Numbered from the stretch's first letter, positions 1-10,571 are shown. The stretch: 64,000 nt of DNA from Adiantum capillus-veneris (GCA_014529385.2 CM043942.1:53010647-53074646), one strand, 5' to 3'. The notes: generated by a model from the sequence alone, not told the origin. Translations and numbers: made by a program.

Positions 1-113
1 TTGGTCATCATCCCCTCGTTTTGAAGGTAAGTCCATAGGGATATCATCATTGAACACATCTTGGAATCCTTTTAGAAAATTAGACAAAGTCTAACTCTTC
101 TTGATTCCTACCA
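1..113 (-). pseudogene. Start of gypsy pol (element E), running off the left edge
   Basis: Read on the minus strand, one frame stays open across this piece and contains FLKGFQDVFNDDIPMDLP, the linker ahead of reverse transcriptase in Ty3/gypsy polyproteins (family pattern F-x-DVF-x-(D/E)-(D/E)-IP). It is in a different frame from the protease ORF that stops at 114, so a frameshift separates them. The RT itself would lie left of the window. Confidence 0.6.
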
Positions 114-758
114 TCAACTTTTGATATCATTAGAACCTTTTTGAGACTCTTTGACAAAAATCATGTACGCAGAAACTGAGCTCTTCATTGATTTGTCAAA
201 AACAGGAAGATTTACAAGTGGAATAGTGCGACCGGGCTCATTAGCATCTATATACATATTCTTGTCCCTGTAAAGTGAAGTAAATTCTCCTTTCAGGAAA
301 CTTTTGTTGGCAGCCATGCGGTCGAACCATGGTGCCCCTAGGATAGCATCCTCATGTTGGAGAGGAGAGATGAAGAAGTCTTCTTTGTCGACATAGCTTT
401 GAACATGAAGCCTCAACTTCCCAATCAAGGGAGTAACGGAGGCTTGTTGTCCCTTGAAAGCTGCATCAGTCATTACAGTATCTCCCATCTCGAAAGCTTG
501 AATGCCCAACTTGGTGGACAACTCCGTTGATATGAAGTTGTGAGTAGAGCCAGGGTCAAACAAGATGAAGGCATCATGCTCTCTTATTCTTCCACATGCA
601 TAGGAGAGAGCTGCTCCTTTGCAATGAACATCCTCTTTTGGAGCTTCGATGGCGGAAGCTCTAGGAGTCCCATCGCGAGCATTTTTTTTGGGGCAAGAAC
701 GGTAGGTTATGTCCTCCCCTCTTGTATTCCCTAGGAGAATAGCCATAGCTTTCATCAA
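114..758 (-). pseudogene. Retroviral-type aspartic protease of gypsy element E
   Basis: This is an RVP_2-type retropepsin, which would cleave the Gag-Pol polyprotein. Visible motifs are LFDPGSTHNFIS, where the catalytic triad reads D-P-G instead of the usual D-S/T-G, and the C-terminal flap-side motif ILGAPWFD. N-terminal to it is a lone CPKK, which looks like the remains of a CCHC zinc knuckle. The start is probably not a real initiator: the frame continues gag after a frameshift near 700-760. The stop at 114 precedes pol in another frame. The D-P-G change and two frameshifts suggest a dead copy. The family assignment is firm. Confidence 0.75.
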
Positions 759-1246
759 AAGAGGAGGAAGGTGAAGAAGAAGGAGAAGAGGGGTGACCTC
801 TTCCTTGCCCTTTTCTTCCTTGGTTTCCTCTCTTCTCGTTCAGAGTGGCAAGGAGACGGCGGCGGACTATGGTTTGAAGATTTCCTCTTGGGAGGTGTTG
901 GCAATCGCCTAGACCGCCGTCTTCTTGGAGCCAAATCTTCATATGAACTTAGGGATTCAGTGCTTTCTCGTTCCTTGGATTCCTCCTCTGGAATGGGGAG
1001 AGAGTCTTCTTTTGGGAGTCTCTTCAAGAGACCTCCTAAGCTCTCTCTCCTATTTGAAGAGGAAGGGTTATCCCATAAGCACGAAGTTGTTGAGAAACTT
1101 CGGCTTGCAAGGTAGGGTTTACCCATGGCTTGCTGCAACCTAGTAACAAGGTAGTTAACAAACATGGGGGCACCATCATTAGCACCTTCACGTGCAAAAT
1201 CAAAGCTATCAATGTTCATTCTACTCTCTTGACTATGGTCGGCCAT
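755..1246 (-). pseudogene. Truncated gag of gypsy element E
   Basis: I chose the ATG at 1246-1244 (MADHSQESRMN) because it is the first ATG downstream of the primer-binding site. The product is about 160 residues, hydrophilic, with an Arg/Ser/Pro/Lys-rich second half (RRRRSRR, RKPRKKRARKRS). It then slips frame into a Ser-rich stretch at 661-942 and again into the protease frame. The capsid core normally found in Retrotrans_gag proteins is not visible between the N-terminus and the basic region, so an internal deletion is likely. Gag identity is inferred from position between PBS and protease. Confidence 0.5.
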
Positions 1247-1650
1247 GTTAATTAAACTTATATGTTTGTTTAATGTACTTTTTGGCAATTCAAAACTTCA
1301 GTTGCTACTCCTCTTAGCCTTTGAAAATTTCGGCCCTAAGGTATCTATACCCACGACTGGAATTCGGTTAATTATAGAGAGTAGTGAGGTGGGTCTAATA
1401 TTGCAGCATTGCCGAGGGATAGCTCCTTTCAGACTTCTTATGGCTCAATAATGGTAAAGCCGTAGGAAAGTCTAAAGAGACTCCATTATTAAGACCAAAG
1501 CTCCCGAGGTGTGCACCATACCCCACATAGTGGGCTGCAACAAAATCGTTACTAGATCCCAGTCCCACTTACCCTAATATAATTAACAAAACCAACCATT
1601 TATAGGCTACTTAAGGACATCTCTTCTTAAGCAAGAAAAGAGAAACCAAA

Positions 1651-1664
1651 TGCTCTGATACCAA
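1651..1664 (-). promoter_or_regulatory. tRNA-iMet primer-binding site of element E
   Basis: On the minus strand this reads TTGGTATCAGAGCA, complementary to the 3' end of plant initiator Met-tRNA, as in many copia elements and chromovirus gypsies. It abuts an LTR end reading CTATTACA, which fixes the orientation (minus) and puts the 5' LTR to the right. Confidence 0.85.
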
Positions 1665-3130
1665 TGTAATAGAAATGGCCTAATAACTTGTAGAGTAGCG
1701 GAATTAAGAGAAAGTGTTTCCTGAAATTACTTTGAGAGCATAATGGGTGAACTTCATTAATGGTAGCAACATAAACATAACAATTAATTAACTAGACATG
1801 AACAATACTTTTGCATGAGAGAGAATTAGAGAACATTACAAAAATTGAGGACCGGATTTATGTGGAGCTGGTCCCCCCTCCAATAGCATTTGTATTATAG
1901 ATTCTCCCATTAAAGGAGACTTGATACAATACAATCTTTGTGTTCTTTTTGACCTAAGTGATGCTATGAAGATGGAAAGCTTCATGCACCACTAGCATAG
2001 CATAATATTTGAAGAAAGCATTAACTGGACCAAGCCTCAGTCCCAAGACCTCAAACACTTCGAAGGTGGAGAGAGCTAGCATGGAGTGAGGATAGGGAAG
2101 AGGAAGAAGAAGTAGTATACGAGAAAGAGCTATTCCCTTACTTATCATCACTCTTCTTTAGCATAGCATAATAGCTTAGTAATGATGAAGATGAAGAAGA
2201 TGGCAAGCTCAAGATTTGAAGCATGTCTCTTGGTTGGATTTCACTCCATAGCCAGAGAGGTTAAGTGTAGGCTCACTCTTCTCAAGGAGTTAGAGAAGGA
2301 GATGGAGCTCTTGCACTTGCCAACCACATAATGAGAGTGAATGTGAGAGTGTGTGGGTTAGTATACCTTGCAAGCTAGGCCCATGCTTCCTTGGTCAATC
2401 CCCTCTTTTAGCACTCCTAGGCATTTTATTGGACCTCCTCAAGCCTGGCCAATCACAGCCTTAGTGCATATCAAGCAACAAGGGTAGTCTTGGGACAAGT
2501 GTCCCCCTTTCCACTTTGAGAGAGAGGACTTGATAAATGCAAAAGAAATTAAATAAATGTGGTAATTTATCATTGGACCCCTTTTAAGCCTGACCAATAG
2601 GATTCAAGCACCTCATGAAGGTAACATGGGTAGGGTCTTGACATGTGTCCTTGCTGCATCTCTAGGCTTGGGCTCACCTTGAGTGTGTGAGTGTGTTCTC
2701 TCTCTACCCCCTAGGAAAAGGGCTCGACCCCCTCTTGTAGGGATATTTTTGACTTGCTTTGATCAAGCACCTTAGTCACCAAGCATGACTAAGCACTTGG
2801 ACTAGGGGTGTTCCCACAAGCATCTCAAGCAAGCATGTGCAAGCACCTTAGTCATGCAGCAGGTCAAGCACCTCAAGCACCTCAAGTACCTCAAGCACCT
2901 TAATCAAGCACCTCAAGCAAGACAAGCATCTCGAGCTCGGGCTGGATTCCCACCTCAAGCTCAACCCTAACTTAGGTCAAGAACTTTTAACACTAACCTT
3001 TGGAGGTCTTTAATGAAGCTAACCCTAAGGTCTTCTAAGCTCCATTGGTAGCCTTTCTCTTTGACATACCATCTCTCATTTGAGCCCCTTTACCATTGGC
3101 CCCTTGTTGAGATAGATCTGTAAGCACATG
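1665..3130 (-). repeat. 5' LTR of element E (right edge not fixed)
   Basis: The LTR begins (plus-strand view) with TGTAATAG directly beside the PBS at 1665. The partner LTR lies outside the window, so the right edge cannot be set by comparison; the upper limit is the unrelated copia fragment from about 3180. There is no convincing coding ORF here. The stretch holds CTAGG-rich spacers and the CAAGCACCT array listed separately. Confidence 0.5.
2757..2935. repeat. Degenerate CAAGCACCT short tandem array
   Basis: The nonamer CAAGCACCT and close variants (CAAGTACCT, CAAGCATCT, CAAGCACTT) recur about a dozen times, tightest at 2865-2925 where copies are head to tail. It lies within the presumed LTR of element E. 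No function is evident; LTR enhancer-type repeats are one possibility. Confidence 0.7.
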
Positions 3131-3199
3131 TCTATATTCTACCTCTTGTTTCCATTTATCTCTCCCATATTAAATGATCAGCTCATTATGAGAAAGTCT

Positions 3200-3373
3200 T
3201 TTTGGAATAGGTAGATATTAGATTTTATGAAATATGTAAAGTACCACTTCATTCAGGATGTGCTTGAGGACAAGCATATGGAGCTTGTGAAGATGCACAT
3301 AGATGATAACCCTGTAGATCTTCTCACCAAAGGTCTAGCTACTTATGGGCGAGAGCTAGATAGGCTACTCTAA
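3200..3373 (+). pseudogene. Ty1/copia RNase H C-terminus
   Basis: The plus frame reads KYHFIQDVLEDKHMELVKM followed by HIDDNPVDLLTKGLA and a stop at 3371-3373. This is the conserved end of copia RNase H (pattern KYHFIR...V-x-x-x-DNPAD-x-LTK). Upstream sequence is disrupted by stops. Only the last 50-60 residues remain, followed by the polypurine tract and an LTR start in the right order. Confidence 0.8.
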
Positions 3374-3429
3374 CATGATTGTACATACATATATATTTTA
3401 TACCCCATACTTAAAGGCACATTGGCCTT

Positions 3430-3510
3430 TAAGTGGGAGGTTGCTGGGGTGGTAAAACTTAATGTGCTAGCCCCCTAAGTAAGTTCTCAACTAGACGCTA
3501 ACACCGACCA
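3430..3510 (+). repeat. Copia polypurine tract and truncated 3' LTR
   Basis: AAGTGGGAGG at about 3432-3441 is the usual copia polypurine tract, followed by TTGCTGGGG, the expected LTR start. Sequence turns into LINE-derived coding matter by about 3517, so only some 70 bp of LTR remain. No target duplication can be seen. Confidence 0.6.
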
Positions 3511-3516
3511 TTACAT

Positions 3517-4640
3517 GTGTTTGCCCATGATAATGTATTGTTTGTCAACCTTGGCAAAACCAAGGTTATGGTATTCAATACCACACCGCAGTGGGTTAGG
3601 AGATCAACACCCACATTTTCTTATGGCCAGGAGTCAGTGAAGTATACAGATGCATACACTTACCTTGGGATAGCCTTTAGTGGTCCAATGTTTTCATCGA
3701 GGAGAGCAGTTGAGACGAGATTGACCAGAGCATATGCTACCCTAGGCAAATTAGAGAGGATGTGTTCGAAGGTTTCGTTCCAAGAACCTCAAACAAAGCT
3801 ATGGCTCTTTGATACTTTAGTGGCATTAGTTATGCTTTATGGAGCCTAGATATGGGGACATTCAATGGACCACAATAGCAGATCTGGTAGCACTGATGGG
3901 TGGAGATGTATGGAGAGGCCTTTGGTTTCTATGATCTCTTGGATGATAAGAGTTAAGGCTTTAGTACCACATGAGATTATCAGAGCAGGGCTGGCTGCAT
4001 CTTCACTTGTGGTCGAGGCACTCACCATATCAGTTTCTTTTTTGAACAATTTATGGGACCTCCCCAGACACATATATGCTCGTTTAGCTTTTGAGTCTTC
4101 CTGACAGCTAGCATTGCAGGGGGATACTACTCATTGGTATGGAAAGATAACATCATGGTTTGAGTTGCACGGTTTCAATATGGATAGATTGCCTAGTATT
4201 CTTTGGATGGTGCACCCTCTATGTCTATTACGGGCAGAAAGATTGCCAAACTCATTCGTCCATCAGGATGACCTATCTCAGCTCGATGCCAGGAGGACTT
4301 GGATTTAGCCGACACGAGAGTGGGCATGAAGACGGCTTTTTGTAGAGAGAATCTTCTCCATCTGACGGAGGACGGGTTTGTGACTAGACCTAGTTACATG
4401 GAAACACATTTATCTCGGGGGATACGGTGCGCTATTGGTCACCTACGCACCTCTTCACATCAGCTTGAGGTCAAGACTCGCAGGTTTAGGGGGATATCTA
4501 CAGAGGATAGGATATGACGGCTATGCCATTTGGAGCTTGAGACAGAGCTACATTACATATGTCCCTGTCTTGTATATCATGAGATACAGGGGCGATTTCA
4601 TTGACTTTGCTACTTTGGAGATCAGGAGAGAGACAATCTC
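3517..4640 (+). pseudogene. Decayed LINE: RT C-terminal part plus zinc-binding domain
   Basis: The first ORF has the end of a LINE reverse transcriptase: NLGKTKVMVFN, then YTYLGIAFS, then LFDTLVALVMLYGA, matching the N-x-x-K(T/S)K...YLG...LYG.E.WG pattern of this enzyme family. A stop follows immediately (LYGA-stop-IWGHS). Further right, at 4299-4600, a second frame has RGIRCAIGHLRTSSHQLEV and RLCHLELETELHYICPCLVY, the zf-RVT type zinc-binding tail (C-x2-C...H-x4/5-C). At least four stops or frameshifts separate the parts. No EN domain or poly(A) tail is visible. It resembles the LINE at 13.4-18.1 kb in domain order but is much older. Confidence 0.75.
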
Positions 4641-4865
4641 AAGGTAGATTACAAAATTCTTTAGACCACCTACTGGCAGACAGAGGGGCAGACCACACAA
4701 CAAAGCCCAGAGGCTACTGAGCTAGGGAGATCTAGACGCCCACAATTGGGGGTACTTCACAACATTGACAGAGATTACAGTAGATGATATGGATCACTTT
4801 AGCTTGATAGTAAAGGTACTTACCATGGCGGACATTGACAATATTCTATAGTGACCGATGCAATA

Positions 4866-4940
4866 CATCCTCGGACAACGCCCGATGCTGGACATCCTCG
4901 GATAATAGAGCCCAATGCCGGATATCCTCGAACATTGATG
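4866..4940. repeat. Three imperfect ~28-bp tandem units
   Basis: The phrase ACATCCTCGGA(C/T)AA... GCC(C/G)GATGC(T/C)GG repeats twice, followed by a third partial unit beginning ATATCCTCGAACA. It sits just downstream of the LINE fragment and may be its 3' end repeat. Confidence 0.6.
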
Positions 4941-5029
4941 TTCATACACTCGGATTGTACTACCCTAAACAGTTGTGAACCATGATAATAGCTATTTAGC
5001 TTTTATTTTTCTTTATTTCATTTTTATTT

Positions 5030-5505
5030 GGGAAAATTACCAAAATACCCCTCTAATTTGTGGAAATTCCCAAAATACCCCTCAAATTTCAAAAATTCCC
5101 AAAAGTACCCCCATAATTTGTCATAAATTTCCAAAATGCCCTTCAAATTTTCCGAAATTCCCTTGATTGTGAGAGTAAATTTCTTCAAAAACAAAAAATT
5201 TGTAGCTTTTCATAAGAAGAGTGATTGTCTACCATACGAGATGCTAATTGAGTTGGTTATGTAGGCTTTGGAGATGAATTTCTTCAATATTTTTAGACAT
5301 AATTACCTTTTTTTTGGGAGGTGATTTGCAAAAAATTACATGCTAAGCACTCAAAAACCGATCTCAATTGTCAAACAAGAATAAAGATTAAAAAATCTTG
5401 AAGATCCAACGAAAATAGATACAAGGGTATTTTGGGAATTTTTGAAATTTGAGGGGTATATTGGGAATTTCCAAAAATTATAGGGGTATTTTGGTAATTT
5501 CCCCC
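5030..5505. mobile_element. MITE-like element with ~80-bp terminal inverted repeats
   Basis: The left arm (5030-5110) begins GGGAAAATTACCAAAATACC. The right arm (5425-5505) read in reverse complement begins GGGGAAATTACCAAAATACC, and the match continues for about 80 bp with few mismatches. Both arms are internally repetitive (AAATTCCCAAAATACCCCT modules). The ~315-bp centre encodes nothing recognisable. No transposase is present. A clean target-site duplication could not be assigned because both flanks are T-rich. Confidence 0.7.
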
Positions 5506-5615
5506 TTTTTTTTTTTTGTACCGAGACAGTTTGGTCTCTTGAGGACATATTCTCACTCTCATAGAGATAGAGCGTGTTTAGGGATTAGGGTTTGAACCGG
5601 TTTTTCTGCAGGAGA

Positions 5616-6304
5616 ATGGCGTCTCGCAAGGTTATCCGCCGCCTGGGGGCCCTGCTGCATCCTTCAAGAGGCTTCTGCCATAAGCAGGAGCTCGGTGGTC
5701 AATTGCATCCGCGATCATCCAGTCAGCTGCTCGCGGCCTTGGAGCCGCATGTCACAAGTTCCGGGAAGGAACTTTTTCAAGGCCTCATGGACGTGTTCTG
5801 TTTAGAGAAGGAGGCCTGGAAACAGAAGGAGGAGGTCTGGAAACAGAAACAGAAAGAAATTGAATATCAAAAGGAGGCCATTGAGTATCAGAACAAGGAG
5901 ATCGCATATTTGGAGGTAGACCTCCTTAGATCCAAGGGTTTGAACAATACACGTGGGTTGTTCGAGAGAATGCAGGAGGTCCTTGCAACATATACACGTG
6001 CTAAAGGAAACAAAGCTTCCATTTTGTGGGAAAAAATCCTCAAGTGGTCTCCGGACTTGGCTGCTTGCGTAGAGAAGCACACCAATATTCCACTGCAAGA
6101 TGTGCGGAAGCAAGCAGCGCACTGCCATACTATATACAACATTCTTTCGCAGCACGTGCACGCAGGTAAAGAATTGGCTGAACTGCAGGCCGCCAATGGG
6201 AGAATTTATTTTCATAGAGGGCCTATGTTGCCTGAACAGGTCCAAATATTTCTCTGTATTGGAAAGGCGGCGAAGTTTGACATTGAAGAAGACCTGTCTA
6301 CCAG
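5616..6304 (+). CDS. Unrecognised plant protein, first exon; basic N-terminus and coiled coil
   Basis: ATG at 5616 (GGAGAATGGCG, an A at -3 and G at +4) is the first ATG of an open frame of 229 codons. The N-terminus MASRKVIRRLGALLHP is rich in Arg/Lys and hydroxylated or hydrophobic residues with no acids, which looks like an organelle-targeting presequence. Residues about 70-105 form a Lys/Glu/Gln heptad-like stretch with repeated WKQK and EYQ(K/N) units, likely a coiled coil. The rest has even codon use and no stops. A good splice donor follows (CCAG|GTACAC at 6304/6305). I do not recognise the family. An upstream in-frame TTG at 5592 is not a credible start. It could be a host gene or a retroelement-derived gene. 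Confidence 0.55.
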
Positions 6305-6473
6305 GTACACCTGCTACTCTTGTTGCTTTTATTTGTTTATTGTTTGAATGTTGCCTGTATTCATTTTATATATATTGATTGGACAGGCCGTGCTGAAGAG
6401 TTCAGATGTAGATCTGTTTGAATGTGGTCATGGTACGTATGATACTGTACATGAGACTATGGGCTCGCTGTAG
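6305..6473 (+). other. Possible intron and short last exon of the 5616 gene
   Basis: After the donor at 6305, two acceptors are possible. ACAG at 6383-6386 gives an immediate stop (PC-stop). GAAGAG at 6395-6400 keeps the frame open for 23 codons (SDVDLFECGHGTYDTVHETM...) to TAG at 6471-6473. I favour the second, but introns of 82-96 bp are short and neither is proven. Confidence 0.3.
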
Positions 6474-7326
6474 AGTGATGAGGACTTTTTTTGGGTCTGA
6501 TGATGTTCAGTGATGCGTAATGATTTATGTTGAGGACAGGTAGTCCTCAGGGTACATTATGCAGGTTGTGTAGAGAGGATACAAAATGTAAAAGCCTGGT
6601 TGCAGGTGTTTACTGTTAATCCAATGAGCTGTTTATTGTCTGAGTGCTTGAAGCTATATACCTGGATGGTTATATGGGACTCTGTGCGTGTAGGGACTTA
6701 CTTGCAGGCTGGTGTCTGCTCTCTAGGATATAGTTTCTCAATGCCTGATAACAAAGGCTGTTTATTTTAATTATGTGTTTAGTTCTTGTTGTTTTTAACC
6801 ATGCCGGACTATGTACTGTTTGCTGAACACTTTGAGGGCATTATACGGAGGTGTATTATAACGCATATGATTGTGAAAGTTGGTGTGTTGGTTTATGATC
6901 TTTTAGTGTGTATGGTAATAGGTTATGTAGTCATACAAGGACACACACACATATGTATCTATACATATGTGACACTTTGAATCCCATTTTACCTCGAAAA
7001 CTTCCTCTAGCTCAGTTGTGGTGTGTATGTATGAGGATTCAAATATGAAATTTGAGCTTGAATTTTGATTTTGATGCTCAAACAAGAGTTACTAGATTTC
7101 AAGTCTTCTTGTAAACAATTTCAAGGTTTGTCACTAACATCACATATTTTTCAACAAAAAAATTTCCTGCACCTATACAGCATGCACTAGATGTCTTGCA
7201 AGAGTCAAAATCCTCTTCATGCTTGTTTGGCGAGCTAACCATTCAGGTGTGTGTGGTTTGTTGAAACATCTGCCAACTAATACCATTATAAAGTAAGCTC
7301 TTGTTTACTCCCCCCTTTGTCCTCGT
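6474..7326. other. No gene seen
   Basis: AT-rich sequence without convincing ORFs. It could be 3' UTR or intergenic DNA of the 5616 gene. There is a small CACACACATATG/ATACATATG run near 6942-6970. Confidence 0.5.
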
Positions 7327-7868
7327 TTACTTTTCAGCATTCGACGTCCTCAGTCGCCCCTGCTTTTGTGCCCGCACTTCCTCGTCCGTAAGTGACACTG
7401 AGGAAGTCAAGGGATCGACGATGGGAGTGTAATCCGCTGTTGATGCATCCCATCGGAAAAAAGAACCACCAGTATGACAGATAGGTTTGGTGTGAGCAAG
7501 TATGTGGCCCGGTTTAAAATACATTACCGGTTTTTGGCAGACATTGGCCACTGTCACCAAGCTGCCTTAGGTTTATGGTTTTCATTTGAATGGAGGAGCT
7601 ACATGAAGTTTTCGTGGACCTGGGTAATTTGCTCGTAGCAGGTGCATGAAATGCTAATATCACTTCCTCCCATTCCAAGTGGGCTGTCTTCCCCGTCTGT
7701 TTGCACATCCACATTTATGTTTTTTGCACCATCACCTGATTCACCTGTTGTGACATGGAGGAGATAACTCGGGAGTGTCTTGAAAGGGGCGAGCAGGCCC
7801 TGCAGGCACTGGCAGAGAAGCTCTTTAGTCTTCCCTCCGCTGCTGAGAACACCGGTCGCATTGTTCAA
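7327..7868 (-). other. Overlapping unassigned minus-strand ORFs
   Basis: Three minus-strand frames (7868-7599, 7714-7514, 7560-7327) read like coding sequence in patches, for example TTGESGDGAKNINVDVQTDG and ASTADYTPIVDPLTSSVSL. A possible intron could join them (donor after ACCCAG near 7617, acceptor ending AAGGCAG near 7563). On the plus strand an ORF at 7755-7915 (MEEITRECLERGEQALQAL...) competes for the same DNA. I recognise none of these, and the strand is uncertain. Confidence 0.2.
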
Positions 7869-7946
7869 CTCCCTTCACCTACAATTTGGCTACCTCGAGA
7901 GAAACGTATAAGTGACCCTGCTCATTTGGTTTGTTTTGATCTCTCT

Positions 7947-7947
<1 letters not shown>

Positions 7948-7984
<37 letters not shown>
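7948..7984. repeat. (CA)n microsatellite
   Basis: About 18 uninterrupted CA units, continuing into CATATACACG. Confidence 0.95.
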
Positions 7985-7991
<7 letters not shown>

Positions 7992-8114
7992 GCCTGCCTG
8001 TGGCCACTTGCAATTGTGTTTTGTGTGAAACCCAGGTTCCCAAAATATGCACTTGGATGCTCACAATGAAACATATATGGTCATGGCTCTCTGTACATAT
8101 GTACCATTATATTT

Positions 8115-8400
8115 GAATTCATACATACGTAGATCCGTGTACACATGTAAAAGACACATACATACGTAGATAGATCCGTGTACACATGGAAAAGACACAT
8201 ACATACGTAGATATGTGTGTATGTGTGGATGTATGCATTTTTCTATGTACCTAAACACATACTCATGCATGCACACATATGTGCATATATGTATCTGTGT
8301 GTATGTGCAAAATTTATGTGTATATTTTCTCTTTCTCACATACATGTGTTTGCGTAGGGACATTTACACATACATATATACACACATGTATTAATAACTA
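8115..8400. repeat. Tandem CATACGTAGATCCGTGTACACATG units and TACATA-rich DNA
   Basis: A unit of about 40 bp (CATACGTAGAT(AGAT)CCGTG, TACACATG(T/G)AAAAGACACATA) occurs at about 8121 and 8163, with a third partial copy at 8205. The following few hundred bases are an irregular mix of ACATA/TGTGTATG. ORFs called here on either strand are products of the repeat. Confidence 0.7.
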
Positions 8401-8820
8401 CAGTTTAACTGTTGCGTATATCAAATGCAGATATGTATATCTATATATGCAATAGTGTATAGAAATATATGCATGCTTATTATCATAAGCTGTATTCGAA
8501 CGTTTGTGTAGACACTCCCATATCCACATATGTATCTGTGCACACATGTATACCCATATAAACATATCTGGTTAGATGTTTGCTCTTACATAAATGTACA
8601 CCATTGCGATCCGAGCTCCCTGCTGTTGCTTTGCCCTCGCCATCCCTCCTCTCCACCCCACCCCCCCTCTTGCTGGTGGCACGCTGAGCCTCTTTCACGC
8701 TGCAGCCCCCCCCCCCCCCGTTGTTGGTGGCACGCTGCGGTGGACTGAGCCTCTCTCGCGCATGCTGCTTTGTCTTCTTCGACTTCACCCACCCCTTTTC
8801 TTTTCAGCATCAGACATAGA

Positions 8821-9235
8821 ATGACGACTTCAGCTTCACCTCAGAGGGACTCTACAGCAGCCCCCTCGTCCGACACCGCGGAGTCGACCCTTCGACTTGC
8901 TCTTTCGCTAGAAAAACAAGCGAGCTTATTGGCTGAGGTGGAACGGCTTCAAGCCACCTCAGTCATTTGCAGGATTGTTGGCACTCGATCCTGCAGAGGC
9001 GAGGTGAGGGACCTACTTCAAGCTTGACTCCTCACCGAAGTGGGCAAGATCACTGATGTGCAGCTACTCGGGAGAGGATATTATCAGATTGAGTTTGAGT
9101 CTCCAGAGATGGCGGCCAAAGTGGTCTTGATGAGCCCGCTCAGCATTCGAGCGGCTCTAGCATTTTTTCGATAGTGGCGTCATGGCTTTGACCTGACGAC
9201 AGATGTTCTTGCATAGGTGATTGCAACGAAGCCTC
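8821..9235 (+). pseudogene. DUF4283-like gag/ORF1 fragment
   Basis: ATG at 8821 opens MTTSASPQRDSTAAPS, followed by a Leu/Glu-rich helix, then GTRSCRGEVRDLLQA, a TGA stop at 9025-9027, and in the same frame LLTEVGKITDVQLLGRGYYQ, IEFESPEMAAKVVLMSPLSI, RAALAFFR, a TAG stop, and WRHGFDL. This matches the shape of the plant retroelement DUF4283 domain (GxGxYxIEF...A.KVL...PL..R....FFR.W..GFD). The stops look like CGA>TGA and AAG or CAG>TAG changes. No zinc knuckle or RT is found downstream, so this is an isolated gag/ORF1 remnant. Confidence 0.5.
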
Positions 9236-9649
9236 ATGTGTAGAGTTACGAATACGGCATGAGATTGATTTTTGTTTTATTTTTTGGGGGGCGGGGGATA
9301 TTCCTACCTATTGGACTTTTTTAAAGATAGAGCCTGTAGTAGGTGCACCATTAGTACGTCAGTAAGTTGCTCCAATTTTGAAGTGTATTAAATTAGGAGG
9401 AATCTTAAAAGATACCCTCTTTGTGATCAAAGTGGAAAAGTAGAGACCTACCAGGTGTCATAGGCAGATGGCAAGCAACTTGTGGTAGGTGGACGGCGAG
9501 GGAAATTTTACAAAGGAGGCAGGTGGCAGGGCACAAGAGGACATAGCTGGCAGCAAAGGCGAGATAGCTACCACGTGACCAAATGTAGGTAGCGCGAGAG
9601 CAGATGGAGAGTTTTTAAGAGAAGAGTGTATTTTGGAAAGGGCACTTGA
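9236..9649. other. No gene seen
   Basis: Contains a G-rich run (GGGGGGCGGGGG near 9288-9300) and repeated AGGTGGCAGG / AGGTGGACGG phrases at 9470-9560. The minus ORF at 9458-9658 is a shadow of that composition. Confidence 0.5.
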
Positions 9650-9935
9650 AGATGACATATATATTCCTGAACCTTTCTCGAAGGAAGCATTAGAGCCATT
9701 GTAATGGACTCATATTCTAGAAACCTTAGATGTGTGTGCTATCTCAGATGGTCCCACAACAAAATTCTACGATAAGGATGGATATGATGTGGTTTTGTGT
9801 TTTATGGTCAATACAATCCTAGGAAAGGTTTCCTTAGAACATCCTAGGGGTGATAGATTGATCAAACAAGAGGTTGAAGAGTTTTATGACTCTTCGGAGC
9901 ATTTTGCACGAGAGGATGACGTAGACAATGAATGC
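9650..9935 (+). pseudogene. Fragment of element-G-type gypsy polyprotein (tail)
   Basis: The frame reads YIPEPFSKEALEPL, a stop, WTHILETLDVCAISDGPTTK, FYDKDGYDVV. This aligns closely with the C-terminal tail of the gag-protease ORF of element G at 39240-39530 (YIPEPFPEEELEPFGWEHIL, ATLDVCAVEDAPTTKFCDEN), as does the EEFYDSSEHF end. It is a second, older copy of the same family, present only as its tail. It runs into a tandem duplication. Confidence 0.75.
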
Positions 9936-10571
9936 TCTGATAACTTGAGTGACCAAGAAGAAACTATAGTAGACATCCGGTTTTACAATTTTTCAACCAA
10001 AAACCTAAACGTCTATTTTGAAGATCCATTTTTTGTACTTATCGTAGATATGGTGATGCCATGGAATTATATGAGTCTTTATGAGTTTAGTTTGTGGCCT
10101 TTTTAGCTTGGTATGTTAGGCACATATACATGTGCGTCAAGTCACCTAGCTAGTAGGTCAGCCGTTATAGGGGCAAGTGTGTGCAGTTTGAATTTTTTTT
10201 TATATGCCCCTAATCTATGTATATGAGATGTGAGTTTTAAGAGGATGACGTAGACAATGAATGCTCTGATAACTTGAGTGACCAAGAAGAAACTATAGTA
10301 GACATCCGGTTTTACAATTTTTCAACCAAAAACCTAAACGTCTATTTTGAAGATCCATTTTTTGTACTTATCGTAGATATGGTGATGCCATGGAATTATA
10401 TGAGAGTCTTTATGAGTTTAGTTTGTGGCCTTTTTAGCTTGGTATGTTAGGCACATGTACATGTGCGTCAAGTCACCCAGCTAGTAGGTCAGCCGTTATA
10501 GGGGCAAGTGTGTGCAGTTTGAATTTTTTTTTATATGCTCCTAATCTATGTATATGAGATGTGAGTTTTAA
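9912..10571. repeat. Tandem ~330-bp direct duplication
   Basis: Copy 1 (9912-10240) and copy 2 (10241-10571) start with GAGGATGACGTAGACAATGA and end GATGTGAGTTTTAA. They differ by a 2-bp AG insertion and about four substitutions, so roughly 98% identical by eye. Unequal replication or recombination after decay of the element is the simplest origin. Confidence 0.95.

Noticed and set aside
5802..6245. 147-codon minus-strand ORF
   Set aside because: Shadow of the 5616 plus-strand exon; composition is the mirror of its coiled coil.
7879..8363. His/Thr- or Val/Cys-rich ORFs
   Set aside because: Products of the CA repeat and the TACATA-rich tract.
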